From: Deltaproteobacteria bacterium
GTDB taxonomy: Bacteria > Desulfobacterota > Desulfobaccia > Desulfobaccales > 0-14-0-80-60-11
Assembly: GCA_023381945.1 (NCBI GenBank)
Contig: JAMCQY010000225.1
Coordinates: forward strand, 1 to 64,000
Length of the DNA: 64,000 nucleotides
Direction of reading: 5' to 3'
Below the pieces are notes generated by a model that searched no databases, was not told the DNA's origin, and worked only from the letters and a program-made list of their open reading frames with translations. The translations under genes and the position numbers were made by a program. This document shows positions 24,523 through 32,731 of the stretch, in pieces (within the stretch, counting starts at the first letter, position 1; every line of letters begins with the position of its first letter).

Positions 24523-25956
24523 ATGATTCAAGAATATCTGAAAGCCGGGTATCCGGTCTTGCTGGTGCGGACGCACGAGCCGGAGCGGTTCATCGGTGCA
24601 GCCCTCAAACAGGCTAATGGCAGGACTTCCTACCAATGGGATTTGGTCCGGGGCTACCGGGAACTGGGCAATGGGGCCGAGTGGCAAGAGTGCGACCCCT
24701 TTGAGGTTCCCAATACCGCAGCCAGAGGCAAAGACCAGACGGTTTGGTTTTTGAAGAATTATCACTTCTGGCTGAATGAACCGCCGGTTATCCAGGCCCT
24801 GCAAAACAACCTGGCAGTCTACAAGACCAAGGGAACGACGTTAATCATCGTCTCCCCGGAGGCCAGGCTTCCCCTGGAACTGGAACGGGAAGTGGTGGTG
24901 TTGGACTTCCCTTTGCCCACCCGGGATGAACTGAAGATTATCCTGGACGGGCTGACGGAGAGCACCGGGATCGAGGTGGCGGATGAAGTCGCGGTCCTGG
25001 ACTCAGCCCAGGGGCTCACCTGGGGGGAGGCGGAAAACGCCCTGGCTTTGGCCTTGGTACGCCAGAAGCGGTTCGATCCTCACACCGTTTGTCTCCTAAA
25101 GGCCCAGATGGTGGAGAAATCGGCGGCCTTGCAGTTCTCGCAGTTCTCCGAAACCTTCGCCACCCTGGGTGGCCTGGAGAATCTGAAAGAGTGGACCCTG
25201 AACCGATTCAAGAACCGTCGGTCGGGACTGCCCTTCCGGGGCATCCTGCTTCTGGGTGTGCCGGGAACCGGCAAATCCCACTTCTCTAAGGCCTTGGGAA
25301 ACGAGGTGATCTGGCCGGTCCTCTCCCTGGATTTGGGTCGAGTCTTCGGTTCCTTGGTGGGCGAAAGCGAGGGCAAAATGCGGGAAGCCTTGAAGGTAGT
25401 GGACGCCATGGCGCCCTGCATCCTCTTCATCGATGAAATCGAGAAAGGCCTGGCCGGGGTGGGCGGCTCATCCACTGACGGCGGCACGACCCAGCGAGTG
25501 GGCGGCACCTTCCTCAGCTGGCTCAACGATCATCAGAGCCAGGTGTTCGTCATAGCCACTTCCAACGATTATAGCAAGCTGCCTCCGGAGTACACCAGGA
25601 TGGGGAGGTGGGATTCGATCTGGTTTGTGGACAACCCGGGAGTCAAGGAGCAACTGGACATCCTGGACATCTACCTCAAGCAGTTTATGAGCAAGACCAT
25701 CGGAGCCCTGATGGCCGAGAGCGACGGGCGGGTTAAAATCCCCGACCTGGCGGGTTACAGCGGTGCAGAAATCCGGCAAGTAGCCATTGAAGCGGCATAC
25801 AACGGCGGTGACCTGGAAGCCGCAACCCGATTCGTCATCCCCATTTCCCGGTCCCAGAAGTCCCAAATGGACGCCCTGCGGGAATGGGCCAGGGCCCGCA
25901 CTGTTCCGGCCAGCCGGCCGGTGGAAGAAAGGAAAGGAAGGAGGGTTCAGCTTTGA
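24523..25956 (+). CDS. AAA+ ATPase of the Ycf46 type
   Basis: A 477-aa ATPase. The N-terminal 200 residues are the Ycf46-type domain (YPVLLVRTHEPERF, VVLDFPLPTRDELKIIL). The AAA module has Walker A GVPGTGKS (245-252), Walker B ILFIDEIEKG (Asp304), sensor FVIATSND and an arginine-finger region (YTRMGRWD). The two following genes overlap it or lie within a few bases, and DUF1257 and DUF2997 proteins follow, a grouping that recurs with Ycf46 in cyanobacteria and phages. Role unknown; probably a remodelling ATPase. Confidence 0.85.
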   Translation: MIQEYLKAGYPVLLVRTHEPERFIGAALKQANGRTSYQWDLVRGYRELGNGAEWQECDPFEVPNTAARGKDQTVWFLKNYHFWLNEPPVIQALQNNLAVYKTKGTTLIIVSPEARLPLELEREVVVLDFPLPTRDELKIILDGLTESTGIEVADEVAVLDSAQGLTWGEAENALALALVRQKRFDPHTVCLLKAQMVEKSAALQFSQFSETFATLGGLENLKEWTLNRFKNRRSGLPFRGILLLGVPGTGKSHFSKALGNEVIWPVLSLDLGRVFGSLVGESEGKMREALKVVDAMAPCILFIDEIEKGLAGVGGSSTDGGTTQRVGGTFLSWLNDHQSQVFVIATSNDYSKLPPEYTRMGRWDSIWFVDNPGVKEQLDILDIYLKQFMSKTIGALMAESDGRVKIPDLAGYSGAEIRQVAIEAAYNGGDLEAATRFVIPISRSQKSQMDALREWARARTVPASRPVEERKGRRVQL

Positions 25957-26165
25957 TGGCCGTGGAGATTAGCCCGGAAACCTCCGTATCCATGGAAGTC
26001 CCGATTCCCATCAGACTCCCCAAGTGGCTCTGGACCATTCTTTATGCCCGGGCCAAGGCGTTGCACGGGGGAGACCTGGAGTGTTGCATTAACCAACTCC
26101 TCCAAGTGGGGATTATGAAGGAAATCAAAATAATGGGCGCTATTGGGCCAGAGGGGAGAAACTGA
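25956..26165 (+). CDS. Small protein between the AAA ATPase and DUF1257 genes
   Basis: A 69-aa protein whose ATG overlaps the upstream stop (TGATG) and whose stop overlaps the next start, so all three genes are translationally coupled. Residues 18-60 (IPIRLPKWLWTILYARAKAL then CCINQLLQVGI) look like a short ribbon-helix-helix or helical unit. No family recognised. Confidence 0.6.
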   Translation: MAVEISPETSVSMEVPIPIRLPKWLWTILYARAKALHGGDLECCINQLLQVGIMKEIKIMGAIGPEGRN

Positions 26166-26572
26166 TGAGCCATTACAGCCAAGTGGCCATTGAGATAACC
26201 GACGAAAGCTGCCTGGTCGCGGCCTTGGAGCGGCTAGGGTTTAAGGGAAAAGTGGAACTCTACTCGGAAGCTCAAGCCCTTTATGGCTACCAAGGCGACT
26301 TGCGAGTGCAAAAGGCCCACGTCATCATCCCCCGGCAGCATGTGGGCCAGGCGGCCAATGACATCGGCTTCCAGCGGCAATCGGACGGCAGCTACCTGGC
26401 TTTCATCTCAGACTATGACCGGGATTACAACCGGTACAACGGCGAATGGCTGGGCAGGCTCAAGCAGGCCTATGGGGTCGAGAAGACCAGAGCCGAGGCC
26501 AAGAAAAAGGGCTACCGGGTCAGCGAACAGAAACTGGGCGACGGCCGCATCCGGCTGGTCTTGAGGAAGTAG
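26165..26572 (+). CDS. DUF1257 (Ycf35-like) protein
   Basis: A 135-aa protein that opens MSHYSQVAIEITDESCLVAA and contains LERLGF, the pattern of DUF1257/Ycf35 proteins. The middle (AHVIIPRQHVGQAANDIGFQ then YDRDYNRYNGEWLGRLKQAY) also fits. The family has no established biochemical function; linkage to a Ycf46 ATPase and a DUF2997 protein is conserved and seen here too. Confidence 0.8.
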   Translation: MSHYSQVAIEITDESCLVAALERLGFKGKVELYSEAQALYGYQGDLRVQKAHVIIPRQHVGQAANDIGFQRQSDGSYLAFISDYDRDYNRYNGEWLGRLKQAYGVEKTRAEAKKKGYRVSEQKLGDGRIRLVLRK

Positions 26573-26714
26573 CCGATGTGCCGTTATTGGCAGACGGCGC
26601 CAAAAGACGCCGAAAGACATGAAACGCCAAGACCCATTGGGGTATTTCCCCACTTGGGGAGGCGGCCAGGAAACCCCTGGAACAGCATCATCGTTTCAGG
26701 TTCGGAGAATAACT

Positions 26715-26906
26715 ATGTCGGAAATCGTCATCGACTTCGACCCTAATGGCGAAGTCCATATGGAAGGCAAGGGATACCAGGGCAAGGCCTGCGATACCGC
26801 AATGGGCCATTTTGAGCAATCCCTGGGCGTGGTGAGGGATCGGAAAAACAAGCCCGACTATTTTCGGGCCTGGGCAAAAGACCATGGCACGGTCAAAGCC
26901 CGGTGA
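26715..26906 (+). CDS. DUF2997 protein
   Basis: A 63-aa protein. MSEIVIDFDPNGEVHMEGKG and GKACDTAMGHFEQSLG match the DUF2997 pattern (an X-I-x-x-x-I-x-P-x-G opening, then a Cys-containing helix). It is the usual third member of the Ycf46-DUF1257-DUF2997 group. The 140 bp before it hold a possible 56-codon frame from 26576 that I consider doubtful. Confidence 0.75.
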   Translation: MSEIVIDFDPNGEVHMEGKGYQGKACDTAMGHFEQSLGVVRDRKNKPDYFRAWAKDHGTVKAR

Positions 26907-27042
26907 AATCGAGGTGGACATCAGCCCGGACGGCACCGCGGCGACGTGGTGGTGGACGGAAGAGGCGGAGGAAATTCTTTCGACATTAGGCCCTCCGGCT
27001 CCGGGGTACGAGGAAATCAATGGTAACAAGTGGTGCGGATAA
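26884..27042 (+). CDS. Small protein, 52 aa, overlapping the DUF2997 gene
   Basis: ATG at 26884 inside the end of the previous gene, stop at 27042. The product starts MARSKPGEIEVDISPDGTAA and is acidic later. The EIEVDISPDGT strand echoes the DUF2997 opening, so this may be a partial paralogue. Too short to be sure. Confidence 0.45.
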   Translation: MARSKPGEIEVDISPDGTAATWWWTEEAEEILSTLGPPAPGYEEINGNKWCG

Positions 27043-27063
27043 AATTCTGCCCAGTTAAAAACA

Positions 27064-27129
27064 TTCCCTTCCGGGGGAGAGCATTCCCCGGTCGGGGAAC
27101 AGTTCTCCTCCGGAGCAAGACAAGGAGGA
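27064..27129 (+). promoter_or_regulatory. Three-hairpin leader of the DUF3150 gene
   Basis: TCCC/GGGA hairpin (about 27065-27078), TTCCCC-GGTC-GGGGAA (27084-27099), then TCCTCC (27106-27111) pairing with the ribosome site GGAGGA (27124-27129). Confidence 0.7.
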
Positions 27130-27134
27130 AAACC

Positions 27135-28037
27135 ATGAGTATGAACGGTTTTGACGAGATGGTGGCCATTCAGTTGGCGGTGCGCTCCTGGCCGGGACAG
27201 GTCAAGCTCAGTGCCGAGGACCTGGGTCTGGATGAGGCCGAGGTGCCTGAGATTTTTCGCCTGGGCAACAAGCGGCTTTACCCGGACGAGTGGCGGCAGC
27301 TGTTCAGCCACATCTCTAACCAGGCCAGGTATTACCTGCATGGCATCTCTTATCCTTTCGTGGTGGACTCCGTGCGGGCCATTCCCAAGCGGAACCTGGC
27401 CCGGGTAGTGGAACGGCTGGAAAGCTTGAAGGCCGAGTACCTGGCCAAGGCTGAGGAATTCGCAGCTCACTACGAGGCCATCCAAGAACAGTGGCGGGAG
27501 AAATACCCGGATATCTGGCCGCGGCTTGCTCCCCACTACCCTACCGTAACCCGGCTCCGTCGGAGGTTTGACATTTATTGGTCCGTCTTCGAGATCAAGG
27601 GGGCCAACGTGCAGGAAGGCAGTGCTCCGGAGGTCATCGAGGCCTACCAGCGGGCCCGGGAAGAGCTCCAGGCCCGCTATGACGAGATGGTAGAGGAGGC
27701 GGTAATCTATCTCCGCAAAAAGGTCTTGGAGGTGGTTACCAATCTTTCACACCGCCTGAAGGATGGTCGCATTATCCGTAACGACACGCTGGAAAGCGTA
27801 CGTAATGTGGAGAATTGGTTCAAGGACCTCAACATCTTCGGCGACGTGGAGGTAGAGGCGGCCTTGGATCAGTTACAGTCTGCCCTGGAAGGTACCGACT
27901 CCGAGGCCTTGAAGGACAACGAATCCCTCAAGAAGGAGTTAGCTGAACTGGCTGACCAGGTGGCGGCGGTTGCCGGCAAGCTGGATGACGTGAGTGCCAT
28001 ATCCGGCAACTACAAGAGGATGATTGACCTCTCCTAA
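27135..28037 (+). CDS. DUF3150-type protein, helical
   Basis: A 300-aa protein from the ATG at 27135 after AAGGAGGA. It is nearly all helical, with coiled-coil stretches around 90-125, 180-215 and 255-290 (ALKDNESLKKELAELADQVA). Overall character and neighbours fit DUF3150 proteins found on ICEs and phages near SSB, ArdC and DNA methylase genes. I am not certain of the family. A structural or DNA-associated role is possible. Confidence 0.55.
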   Translation: MSMNGFDEMVAIQLAVRSWPGQVKLSAEDLGLDEAEVPEIFRLGNKRLYPDEWRQLFSHISNQARYYLHGISYPFVVDSVRAIPKRNLARVVERLESLKAEYLAKAEEFAAHYEAIQEQWREKYPDIWPRLAPHYPTVTRLRRRFDIYWSVFEIKGANVQEGSAPEVIEAYQRAREELQARYDEMVEEAVIYLRKKVLEVVTNLSHRLKDGRIIRNDTLESVRNVENWFKDLNIFGDVEVEAALDQLQSALEGTDSEALKDNESLKKELAELADQVAAVAGKLDDVSAISGNYKRMIDLS

Positions 28038-28044
28038 GATAACC

Positions 28045-28072
28045 GGGGTCCCCCTAAGAATAGGGGAACCCC
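28045..28072 (+). promoter_or_regulatory. Hairpin abutting the ribosome site of the gene at 28088
   Basis: GGGGT-CCCC (28045-28053) pairs with GGGG-A-ACCCC (28063-28072), one bulged A. The stem ends right before AAGGAGGA, so the ribosome site is free here, unlike most leaders in the module. Confidence 0.6.
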
Positions 28073-28087
28073 AAGGAGGACAAACTC

Positions 28088-28546
28088 ATGTCAGACAGGT
28101 TTTCGGGATCGATTGAGTTCCCCGCCGCCGCGATGGACGGGGAGATCAAAAGCTTGTTGGAAGAGGAAGGGGTTGAGTTCGAACCCTTGAGGGCGAATTA
28201 CGACATCTCCGTCCAGATTGAGCAGGGGTTGTTCTATATGCACAATCCCGAGGCCAACTGGGGCCAGTTTGAGGAGCTGGAGGCCATGCTAAGACGCAAA
28301 GGCATCCCCTTTGACCGGGATACCAGCTCCTATTTCGACTACACCCCGGAGCGGGTGATTTTCCGGCCGGCCACCAACGGCAACCCGGCTCAAGATCTGA
28401 CCTTCGCTCTGTCGGAAGGGGAGCCGGTGATTGAGGTGCAGACAATCAGAGACCTGGTTCCCATAGGGATTGAAGCGATACAGGCTTACCTGGATGAACA
28501 TTTTCCCTTCTATCCGCCTCTGAGCGATTTCGTCAAGGAGGGCTGA
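28088..28546 (+). CDS. Hypothetical protein, paralogue of the gene at 30327
   Basis: A 152-aa acidic protein. Shared blocks with the protein at 30327 include IEFP near the start, EIKSLLEEEGV / EIRNLLIEEGV, QGLFYMHNPEANWGQF / EGLFSMENSEARYGEF, KGIPFDR, PER.IFRP and IQAYLDEHFP / IQAYLEKHFP. No motif reveals a function. Duplication within one element suggests the pair act together or on related targets. Confidence 0.65.
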   Translation: MSDRFSGSIEFPAAAMDGEIKSLLEEEGVEFEPLRANYDISVQIEQGLFYMHNPEANWGQFEELEAMLRRKGIPFDRDTSSYFDYTPERVIFRPATNGNPAQDLTFALSEGEPVIEVQTIRDLVPIGIEAIQAYLDEHFPFYPPLSDFVKEG

Positions 28547-28550
28547 GCCC

Positions 28551-28922
28551 GTGAAAGAAACCAAATATACCCCCGGCCCGTGGAGCGTGGATCGCACCGA
28601 TGACTACGGTTCCTATCGGATTCACGAGGCGGCCAGGGAGCAAAATCAATGGGTTGATGAGGGTTACGCCGTGAGTGAGGACGAAGGAGAACGGCGCAAT
28701 GCCATCGCCGAAAGGCACGACGAAGGCAACCGCCGATTGATCCAGGTGACCCCACTCGTGCTGGATGTCCTTCAAGGTGCCTTAGGCTGTTTCAACGGTC
28801 AGCACAACCTGCTGAGCTCGGCGACCGATGAAGAACGCCAGGCGGTGGTCAAGAACTTCCTGGATTGGTGGAATCACAAGGTCTTGCCGGTGTTCGACAA
28901 GATCGGATTCCAGGAAGGCTAA
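28551..28922 (+). CDS. Phage-type hypothetical protein with TPGPW motif
   Basis: A 123-aa protein starting at GTG 28551, 4 bp after the previous stop. The opening KYTPGPWSVDRTDDYGSYRI is a recurrent start of small phage and ICE proteins of unknown function. The C-terminal part is helical (ERQAVVKNFLDWWNHKVL). No catalytic motif. Confidence 0.6.
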   Translation: MKETKYTPGPWSVDRTDDYGSYRIHEAAREQNQWVDEGYAVSEDEGERRNAIAERHDEGNRRLIQVTPLVLDVLQGALGCFNGQHNLLSSATDEERQAVVKNFLDWWNHKVLPVFDKIGFQEG

Positions 28923-28926
28923 AACC

Positions 28927-29187
28927 ATGGCGTTAACCAAAGAACAAATCAAGACGTATCTGGCTGATCCCTGGACCTGTCCTTTCTGCGGAACCGGGAA
29001 GAATGGCGAAGTGGAACCCGTGGCCGGTGAAGAAGGGGACTACGAAGAAATGTTCACAGATGGCCAGGAGGTCTATGGACGCAAACACTGCACCGCCTGT
29101 GGCAAGACCTGGCGGGATTACTACAGGTTGCACGACGTGGAAGAGGAAGACGCTGATGGCCACGCCATAGCCAATGAGGAGGACTAA
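28927..29187 (+). CDS. Small zinc-ribbon protein
   Basis: An 86-aa acidic protein with CPFCG (residues 19-22) and CTACG (about 57-60), a two-knuckle zinc ribbon. ATG at 28927, 4 bp after the previous stop. Could bind nucleic acid or simply be a structural zinc protein; nothing more specific can be read. Confidence 0.65.
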   Translation: MALTKEQIKTYLADPWTCPFCGTGKNGEVEPVAGEEGDYEEMFTDGQEVYGRKHCTACGKTWRDYYRLHDVEEEDADGHAIANEED

Positions 29188-29192
29188 AGATC

Positions 29193-29354
29193 ATGACCAG
29201 GGCAGAATTGATGAGCATGTCCGAAGAAGACCTGGATGAGCTGGTCCACGACCTCAAGGGAGAAGAGGCTGCGGCCATCAACAACCAGGGCCGGGATGCC
29301 CAAATTGCCTATATCTTGGGCCTGGAAACTGACAACAACGTTAAGCAGCCGTAA
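29193..29354 (+). CDS. Small acidic protein, 53 aa
   Basis: ATG at 29193, 5 bp after the previous stop, with GAGGAG upstream; TAA at 29354. The product opens MTRAELMSMSEEDLDELVHD and is helical and acidic. Tight spacing in the operon supports it as a gene. No family recognised. Confidence 0.6.
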   Translation: MTRAELMSMSEEDLDELVHDLKGEEAAAINNQGRDAQIAYILGLETDNNVKQP

Positions 29355-29372
29355 ATAGCCTGTTTGCTGCGG

Positions 29373-29442
29373 CCCCGCCGGGGGGGTGACTGCCCCCTTC
29401 GTGGCGGTAGTCATTCTCCCGGCGGCATTTGAGGGAGGATGA
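29373..29442 (+). promoter_or_regulatory. Three-hairpin leader of the ArdC-like gene
   Basis: CCCCGCCGGGG (29373-29383), a GACTGCC/GGTAGTC hairpin (about 29388-29412), then TCATTCTCCC (29411-29420) pairing with GGGAGGATGA (29433-29442) over 10 positions with one G-T wobble. The ribosome site is fully inside the stem; the ATG follows at 29444. Confidence 0.75.
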
Positions 29443-29443
29443 T

Positions 29444-30283
29444 ATGAACGAAAGGCAAGAGCAGCAATGGCAACAGGCCCTGTCCGGCATCCTGCAGGAA
29501 TTCCAACAGGGCACGATCCCCGAAGCCATTGCCCTGGCTTTGTTCCCGGAAGCTGACGTTCCGTCCGCCAGGTGGAGCCTGACCAACCGGCTTCTCATGG
29601 TGATGGCTGGAACCCAGGACGCCCGGGGCATCAAACAGTGGAACGCCGTGGGCCGGCGGGTGAAGAAAGGCGCCAAGGCCTTGCGAATCTTCGCCCCCCG
29701 GATCATTCGGGTGAAAGCCAAACACCCCCCCGAGCTTCTTGAAGACCAAAACGAGGAAATCCAAGAGCGGCAGAAGCTGGTGGGCTTCCTGCTCATCCCA
29801 GTGTTTCGGGTTGAAGACACGGAAGGGGAGCCCCTGACCTATGAGCTCCTGGAAGTCCCCGATCTGCCCCTCCTGGAAGTGGCCCAGGCCTGGGATCTGG
29901 AAGTGAAAGCCATCCCGGGCAATGTTTCCTTCTACGGCAGCTTCCGGGCCTCCACCTGCGAAATCAGCCTGGCCTCTCCGGAAGAAAAGGTGTTTTTTCA
30001 CGAGCTGGCCCATGCGGGGCACAGTCGTTTGGGCCGTCTCAAGGGAAGCGCCCGGTGGCAGGCCGAGGCGGTGGCGGAGCTATCCGCCGCCGTGCTGTGT
30101 CGCGTCTGCGGCCGGCAGCCGGATGAAAACCTGGGCGAAAGCTATCGTTACCTGGAGCGGCAGGCCCGGAAAGCCGGGCTGACCGTGGCCCAGGCTTGCC
30201 TGGCGGTCCTATCGGACGTGGAGGCCGTGCTGAACCTGATCAGGAGCACGGCGCAGGCCCAGGCGATACCTGCTGCCGCATAG
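29444..30283 (+). CDS. ArdC-like antirestriction protein with zincin domain
   Basis: A 279-aa protein. The N-terminal half resembles the ArdC ssDNA-binding domain (SARWSLTNRLLMVMA, GIKQWNAVGRRVKKGAKALRIFAP). The C-terminal half is a zinc metallopeptidase-like domain with HELAHAGH (His186, Glu187, His190) and a downstream Glu in EAVAELSAAV. ArdC proteins protect incoming plasmid DNA from host restriction. Its leader and place in the replication module suggest expression on transfer. Confidence 0.8.
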   Translation: MNERQEQQWQQALSGILQEFQQGTIPEAIALALFPEADVPSARWSLTNRLLMVMAGTQDARGIKQWNAVGRRVKKGAKALRIFAPRIIRVKAKHPPELLEDQNEEIQERQKLVGFLLIPVFRVEDTEGEPLTYELLEVPDLPLLEVAQAWDLEVKAIPGNVSFYGSFRASTCEISLASPEEKVFFHELAHAGHSRLGRLKGSARWQAEAVAELSAAVLCRVCGRQPDENLGESYRYLERQARKAGLTVAQACLAVLSDVEAVLNLIRSTAQAQAIPAAA

Positions 30284-30326
30284 AGAGAATACGTGTGTAA
30301 CCCAAATCTTCACAGGAGGAAGAGAT

Positions 30327-30815
30327 ATGTCGGTGCCTAGGTCATACGGAAGAATCGAGTTCCCGTTATCTGCGATTGGTGACGAAATCAGGAACCTGCT
30401 GATTGAAGAAGGTGTTCGGTTCAAAGAGGACAGCCTGGAGATAGACGGTTCTCTTGGCGATCTGGAGGTAGAGGTCAAGGAAGGCCTTTTCTCCATGGAA
30501 AACAGTGAGGCCCGCTATGGGGAGTTTGATGATTTGGAAACCCTTCTGATAGAGAAGGGTATCCCCTTTGACCGGGTAAGCGGCATGGATTGGAACCGCC
30601 CTCCGGAGCGGCGGATTTTCCGCCCGGGCCCACCAGACTTTGATCATTATTATCCACTTGATTCGGAGGCGTATGCGCCGGTGGTCAGCATCTCGACCAT
30701 CCAGGAATTGCTGGGCCTGCCCATGCCGACGTATGAAATTCAGGCCTACCTGGAAAAACACTTTCCAAGCTATTCGCCCCTGGCGGACTGGGTCAAGCAG
30801 GAGGTGCAGCGGTGA
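30327..30815 (+). CDS. Hypothetical protein, paralogue of the gene at 28088
   Basis: A 162-aa acidic protein sharing many short blocks with the protein at 28088 (see that entry), with a slightly longer N-terminal half. ATG at 30327 after GGAGGAAGAG. The ribosome site lies within a small TCTTC/GAAGA stem-loop. Its stop overlaps the next start. Confidence 0.65.
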   Translation: MSVPRSYGRIEFPLSAIGDEIRNLLIEEGVRFKEDSLEIDGSLGDLEVEVKEGLFSMENSEARYGEFDDLETLLIEKGIPFDRVSGMDWNRPPERRIFRPGPPDFDHYYPLDSEAYAPVVSISTIQELLGLPMPTYEIQAYLEKHFPSYSPLADWVKQEVQR

Positions 30816-31042
30816 GCAAGGTTAACCATCTAGCCCTTAATGGCCGGCGGCTCCAAAGGATGAAAGTGGCCCTTAATAAGCTGATCCGGTCGGCCCGGGA
30901 TACTCATTGGCGGGCAGAAATCCACTTCTACTCCGGCAATCTGGATGGCGGCAAGATGCGGAATCTGGATGACCTGGTTATGCATCTGGAAGACGCCAGA
31001 ACGGAAATCCGGGAGTATCTGAGAACCATTAAAACGGCCTGA
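30812..31042 (+). CDS. Small basic helical protein, 76 aa
   Basis: GTG start at 30812 overlapping the previous gene by 4 bp (GTGA). The product is basic at first (RRLQRMKVALNKLIRSARD) and ends in an acidic helix (LEDARTEIREYLRTI). No family recognised. Confidence 0.55.
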   Translation: MSKVNHLALNGRRLQRMKVALNKLIRSARDTHWRAEIHFYSGNLDGGKMRNLDDLVMHLEDARTEIREYLRTIKTA

Positions 31043-31059
31043 AGGCCTGAATAAACTAA

Positions 31060-31123
31060 CCCCGCCGGGGGAGAACCCCTGGCTGGGGGCCTCCTTCGGC
31101 GGGCTAAACCAAGGGAGGAGGTC
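31060..31123 (+). promoter_or_regulatory. Three-hairpin leader of the DNA methyltransferase gene
   Basis: CCCCGCCGGGG (31060-31070), CCCC/GGGG (about 31076-31088), then GGCCTCCTTC (31088-31097) pairing with GGGAGGAGGTCC (31113-31124) with one bulged T. The ribosome site is inside the stem, 2 nt before the ATG. Confidence 0.7.
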
Positions 31124-31125
31124 CA

Positions 31126-32142
31126 ATGGCAAGATTGGCATCTCAAGCAAAATCGGGGTACTACCCGACGCCCCCCGAAGTGGTGGCCCACATAAAACGG
31201 GGTCTGGCCCTGGCCGAGGAAGGACCTTTCCGGTTCCTGGACCCTTGCTGCGGCTGCGGCCGCGCCCTGGCGCAACTGGCGGAAGGCTTGCCAGTGGAAA
31301 CTTTCGGAGTGGAGTTGGCCCAGGAGCGCTATGAGGAGGCCAAGCCCCGGCTCCGGAATACCATCCTGGCCGACGCGGTCACGGAAACGAACCTCACCAG
31401 AAACGCCTTCAGCCTCCTGTGGCTCAATCCGCCCTACGATTTCGAGGCGGATGGCGGCCCCAGGCTGGAGAAAATCTTCCTGGAACGTTACCTGCCCTAC
31501 CTGGTGCCGGGCGGGGTGCTGGTGTATCTCATCCCAGCCCGGGCCCTGCAGTACGTGGTCTGGCACCTTGGCGAACTGGGTGACTTGCGGTTCTATGCCT
31601 TTCCGCAACCGCTTTACGACCAGTTCAAGCAGGTGGTCATCATTGGGGTGAAGAAGCCGGAGCTGCATGATACAGGCCGGCTGAACGAGTTGGCCTGGAA
31701 GCCTCCTGAGGCCCTGTGGCAGATACTGCCCAAGACCGATGAGATCATGCCGGGAAGCATCCCGGTGAAGCGGTCGCCGGCCTTCCGGCGGATCACCTTT
31801 TCCTCAGAGCGCCTGCTTCTGGAAGAGATGGTTCGGCTGGTGGGCCAATCGGCCCTGCACCAGGAGTTTGAAGGCCGGATCAGCCCGCCGGCGCTGCACC
31901 AGATCCGCTCCCTGGCCCCCTTGCGCCAAGGGCATCTGGGTATGCTGCTGGCCGCGGGGTTCCTCGACGGGGAAGTGGCGGCCAACAGCCGGCGCCTGGC
32001 CATCAAAGGCACGGTCCGGAAGGTTGTGGATGTGCATCGTGAGGTCAACGACTCCGATGAGGTGGTGACCAAAACCGACCGCTACGAAATCCGTATCCGG
32101 GCCATCGACCTGGATCGCATTGAGCTGTTCGATATCCGGTAG
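31126..32142 (+). CDS. N6-adenine DNA methyltransferase-like protein of the ICE (DUF6094 type)
   Basis: A 338-aa Rossmann-fold methyltransferase. The SAM-binding motif is FLDPCCGCGRAL (residues 37-48), the acidic motif GVELAQERYEEA, and the catalytic motif NPPYDF (101-106), as in adenine-N6 enzymes. GYYPTPPEVVAHI near the start fits the N6 MTase opening. The C-terminal 150 residues are unassigned and may recognise DNA. No cognate nuclease is adjacent, so it may be a solitary enzyme that protects the element. The DUF6094 label is from memory of ICE gene sets. Confidence 0.75.
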   Translation: MARLASQAKSGYYPTPPEVVAHIKRGLALAEEGPFRFLDPCCGCGRALAQLAEGLPVETFGVELAQERYEEAKPRLRNTILADAVTETNLTRNAFSLLWLNPPYDFEADGGPRLEKIFLERYLPYLVPGGVLVYLIPARALQYVVWHLGELGDLRFYAFPQPLYDQFKQVVIIGVKKPELHDTGRLNELAWKPPEALWQILPKTDEIMPGSIPVKRSPAFRRITFSSERLLLEEMVRLVGQSALHQEFEGRISPPALHQIRSLAPLRQGHLGMLLAAGFLDGEVAANSRRLAIKGTVRKVVDVHREVNDSDEVVTKTDRYEIRIRAIDLDRIELFDIR

Positions 32143-32152
32143 GAGGCCCGAA

Positions 32153-32713
32153 ATGGAAATTGTCAAGATTGTTGGTTTTGACCACGTGTCCTGTTTCGCC
32201 GACCGGCTGATCATCGAACCGGAGAAGGAACGCCTGCACCTGGCGTCGCTGTTCGGCACCCTGGCCCGGGTCACCGCAATCAAGGCCCAGTTGCTCACCG
32301 GCAAACAGGTCTTGATTCAGCGATTGGATCAAAAACGTGGCCATCAGGTTGAAAGAAGCCAAGGGCCTTACCAGGTCCTTATCAAGCGGCTGTCGCCGGA
32401 AGTGCTCCATTGTCTGCTCTTCAGGGCCGACCTGTTCCTGCCCAAGAGCAATGGGAGTGATCGGATCATTGTCGGCAACTCCAGGGATGAGGTGCTCTCC
32501 CGGTTCTTCCGCCTGGCGCAGCAGCATTATACCTTGCCGCTGCTCCCCGCCTGGACGGAGTGGCTTTGGGAGCAATGTGAGCCGGAGCAGTTGGAGGCCA
32601 TCGGCTGGCAGGAGGCCTGGACCCTTTGTTGGCCTCAAGATGAAGAACTGGAAGCAGCCCTGATGAACGACGAAGACTCGCCGTTGCATCAGGAAGAACC
32701 TACCAAACACTAA
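32153..32713 (+). CDS. Hypothetical protein, 186 aa
   Basis: ATG at 32153, 10 bp after the methyltransferase stop, with TAGGAGG upstream. The sequence is mixed alpha/beta (KIVGFDHVSCFADRLII, LHCLLFRADLFLPKSNG) and ends in an acidic tail. No recognised domain. Linked to the methyltransferase by position only. Confidence 0.6.
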   Translation: MEIVKIVGFDHVSCFADRLIIEPEKERLHLASLFGTLARVTAIKAQLLTGKQVLIQRLDQKRGHQVERSQGPYQVLIKRLSPEVLHCLLFRADLFLPKSNGSDRIIVGNSRDEVLSRFFRLAQQHYTLPLLPAWTEWLWEQCEPEQLEAIGWQEAWTLCWPQDEELEAALMNDEDSPLHQEEPTKH

Positions 32714-32731
32714 AATCAGAAATAAACACCA

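Noticed and set aside
26576..26749. Possible 56-codon gene between DUF1257 and DUF2997
   Set aside because: It lacks a good ribosome site and overlaps the DUF2997 start; translation looks like non-coding GC-rich DNA.
26688..27536. 282-codon open frame on the minus strand
   Set aside because: It is antisense to the DUF2997 and DUF3150 genes, has no ribosome site and its translation is Pro/Gly/His-rich, typical of a shadow of GC-rich coding DNA.
31060..31124. Leader hairpins as rho-independent terminators
   Set aside because: None is followed by a T-run and each is followed at once by a start codon, so attenuation by intrinsic termination does not fit.
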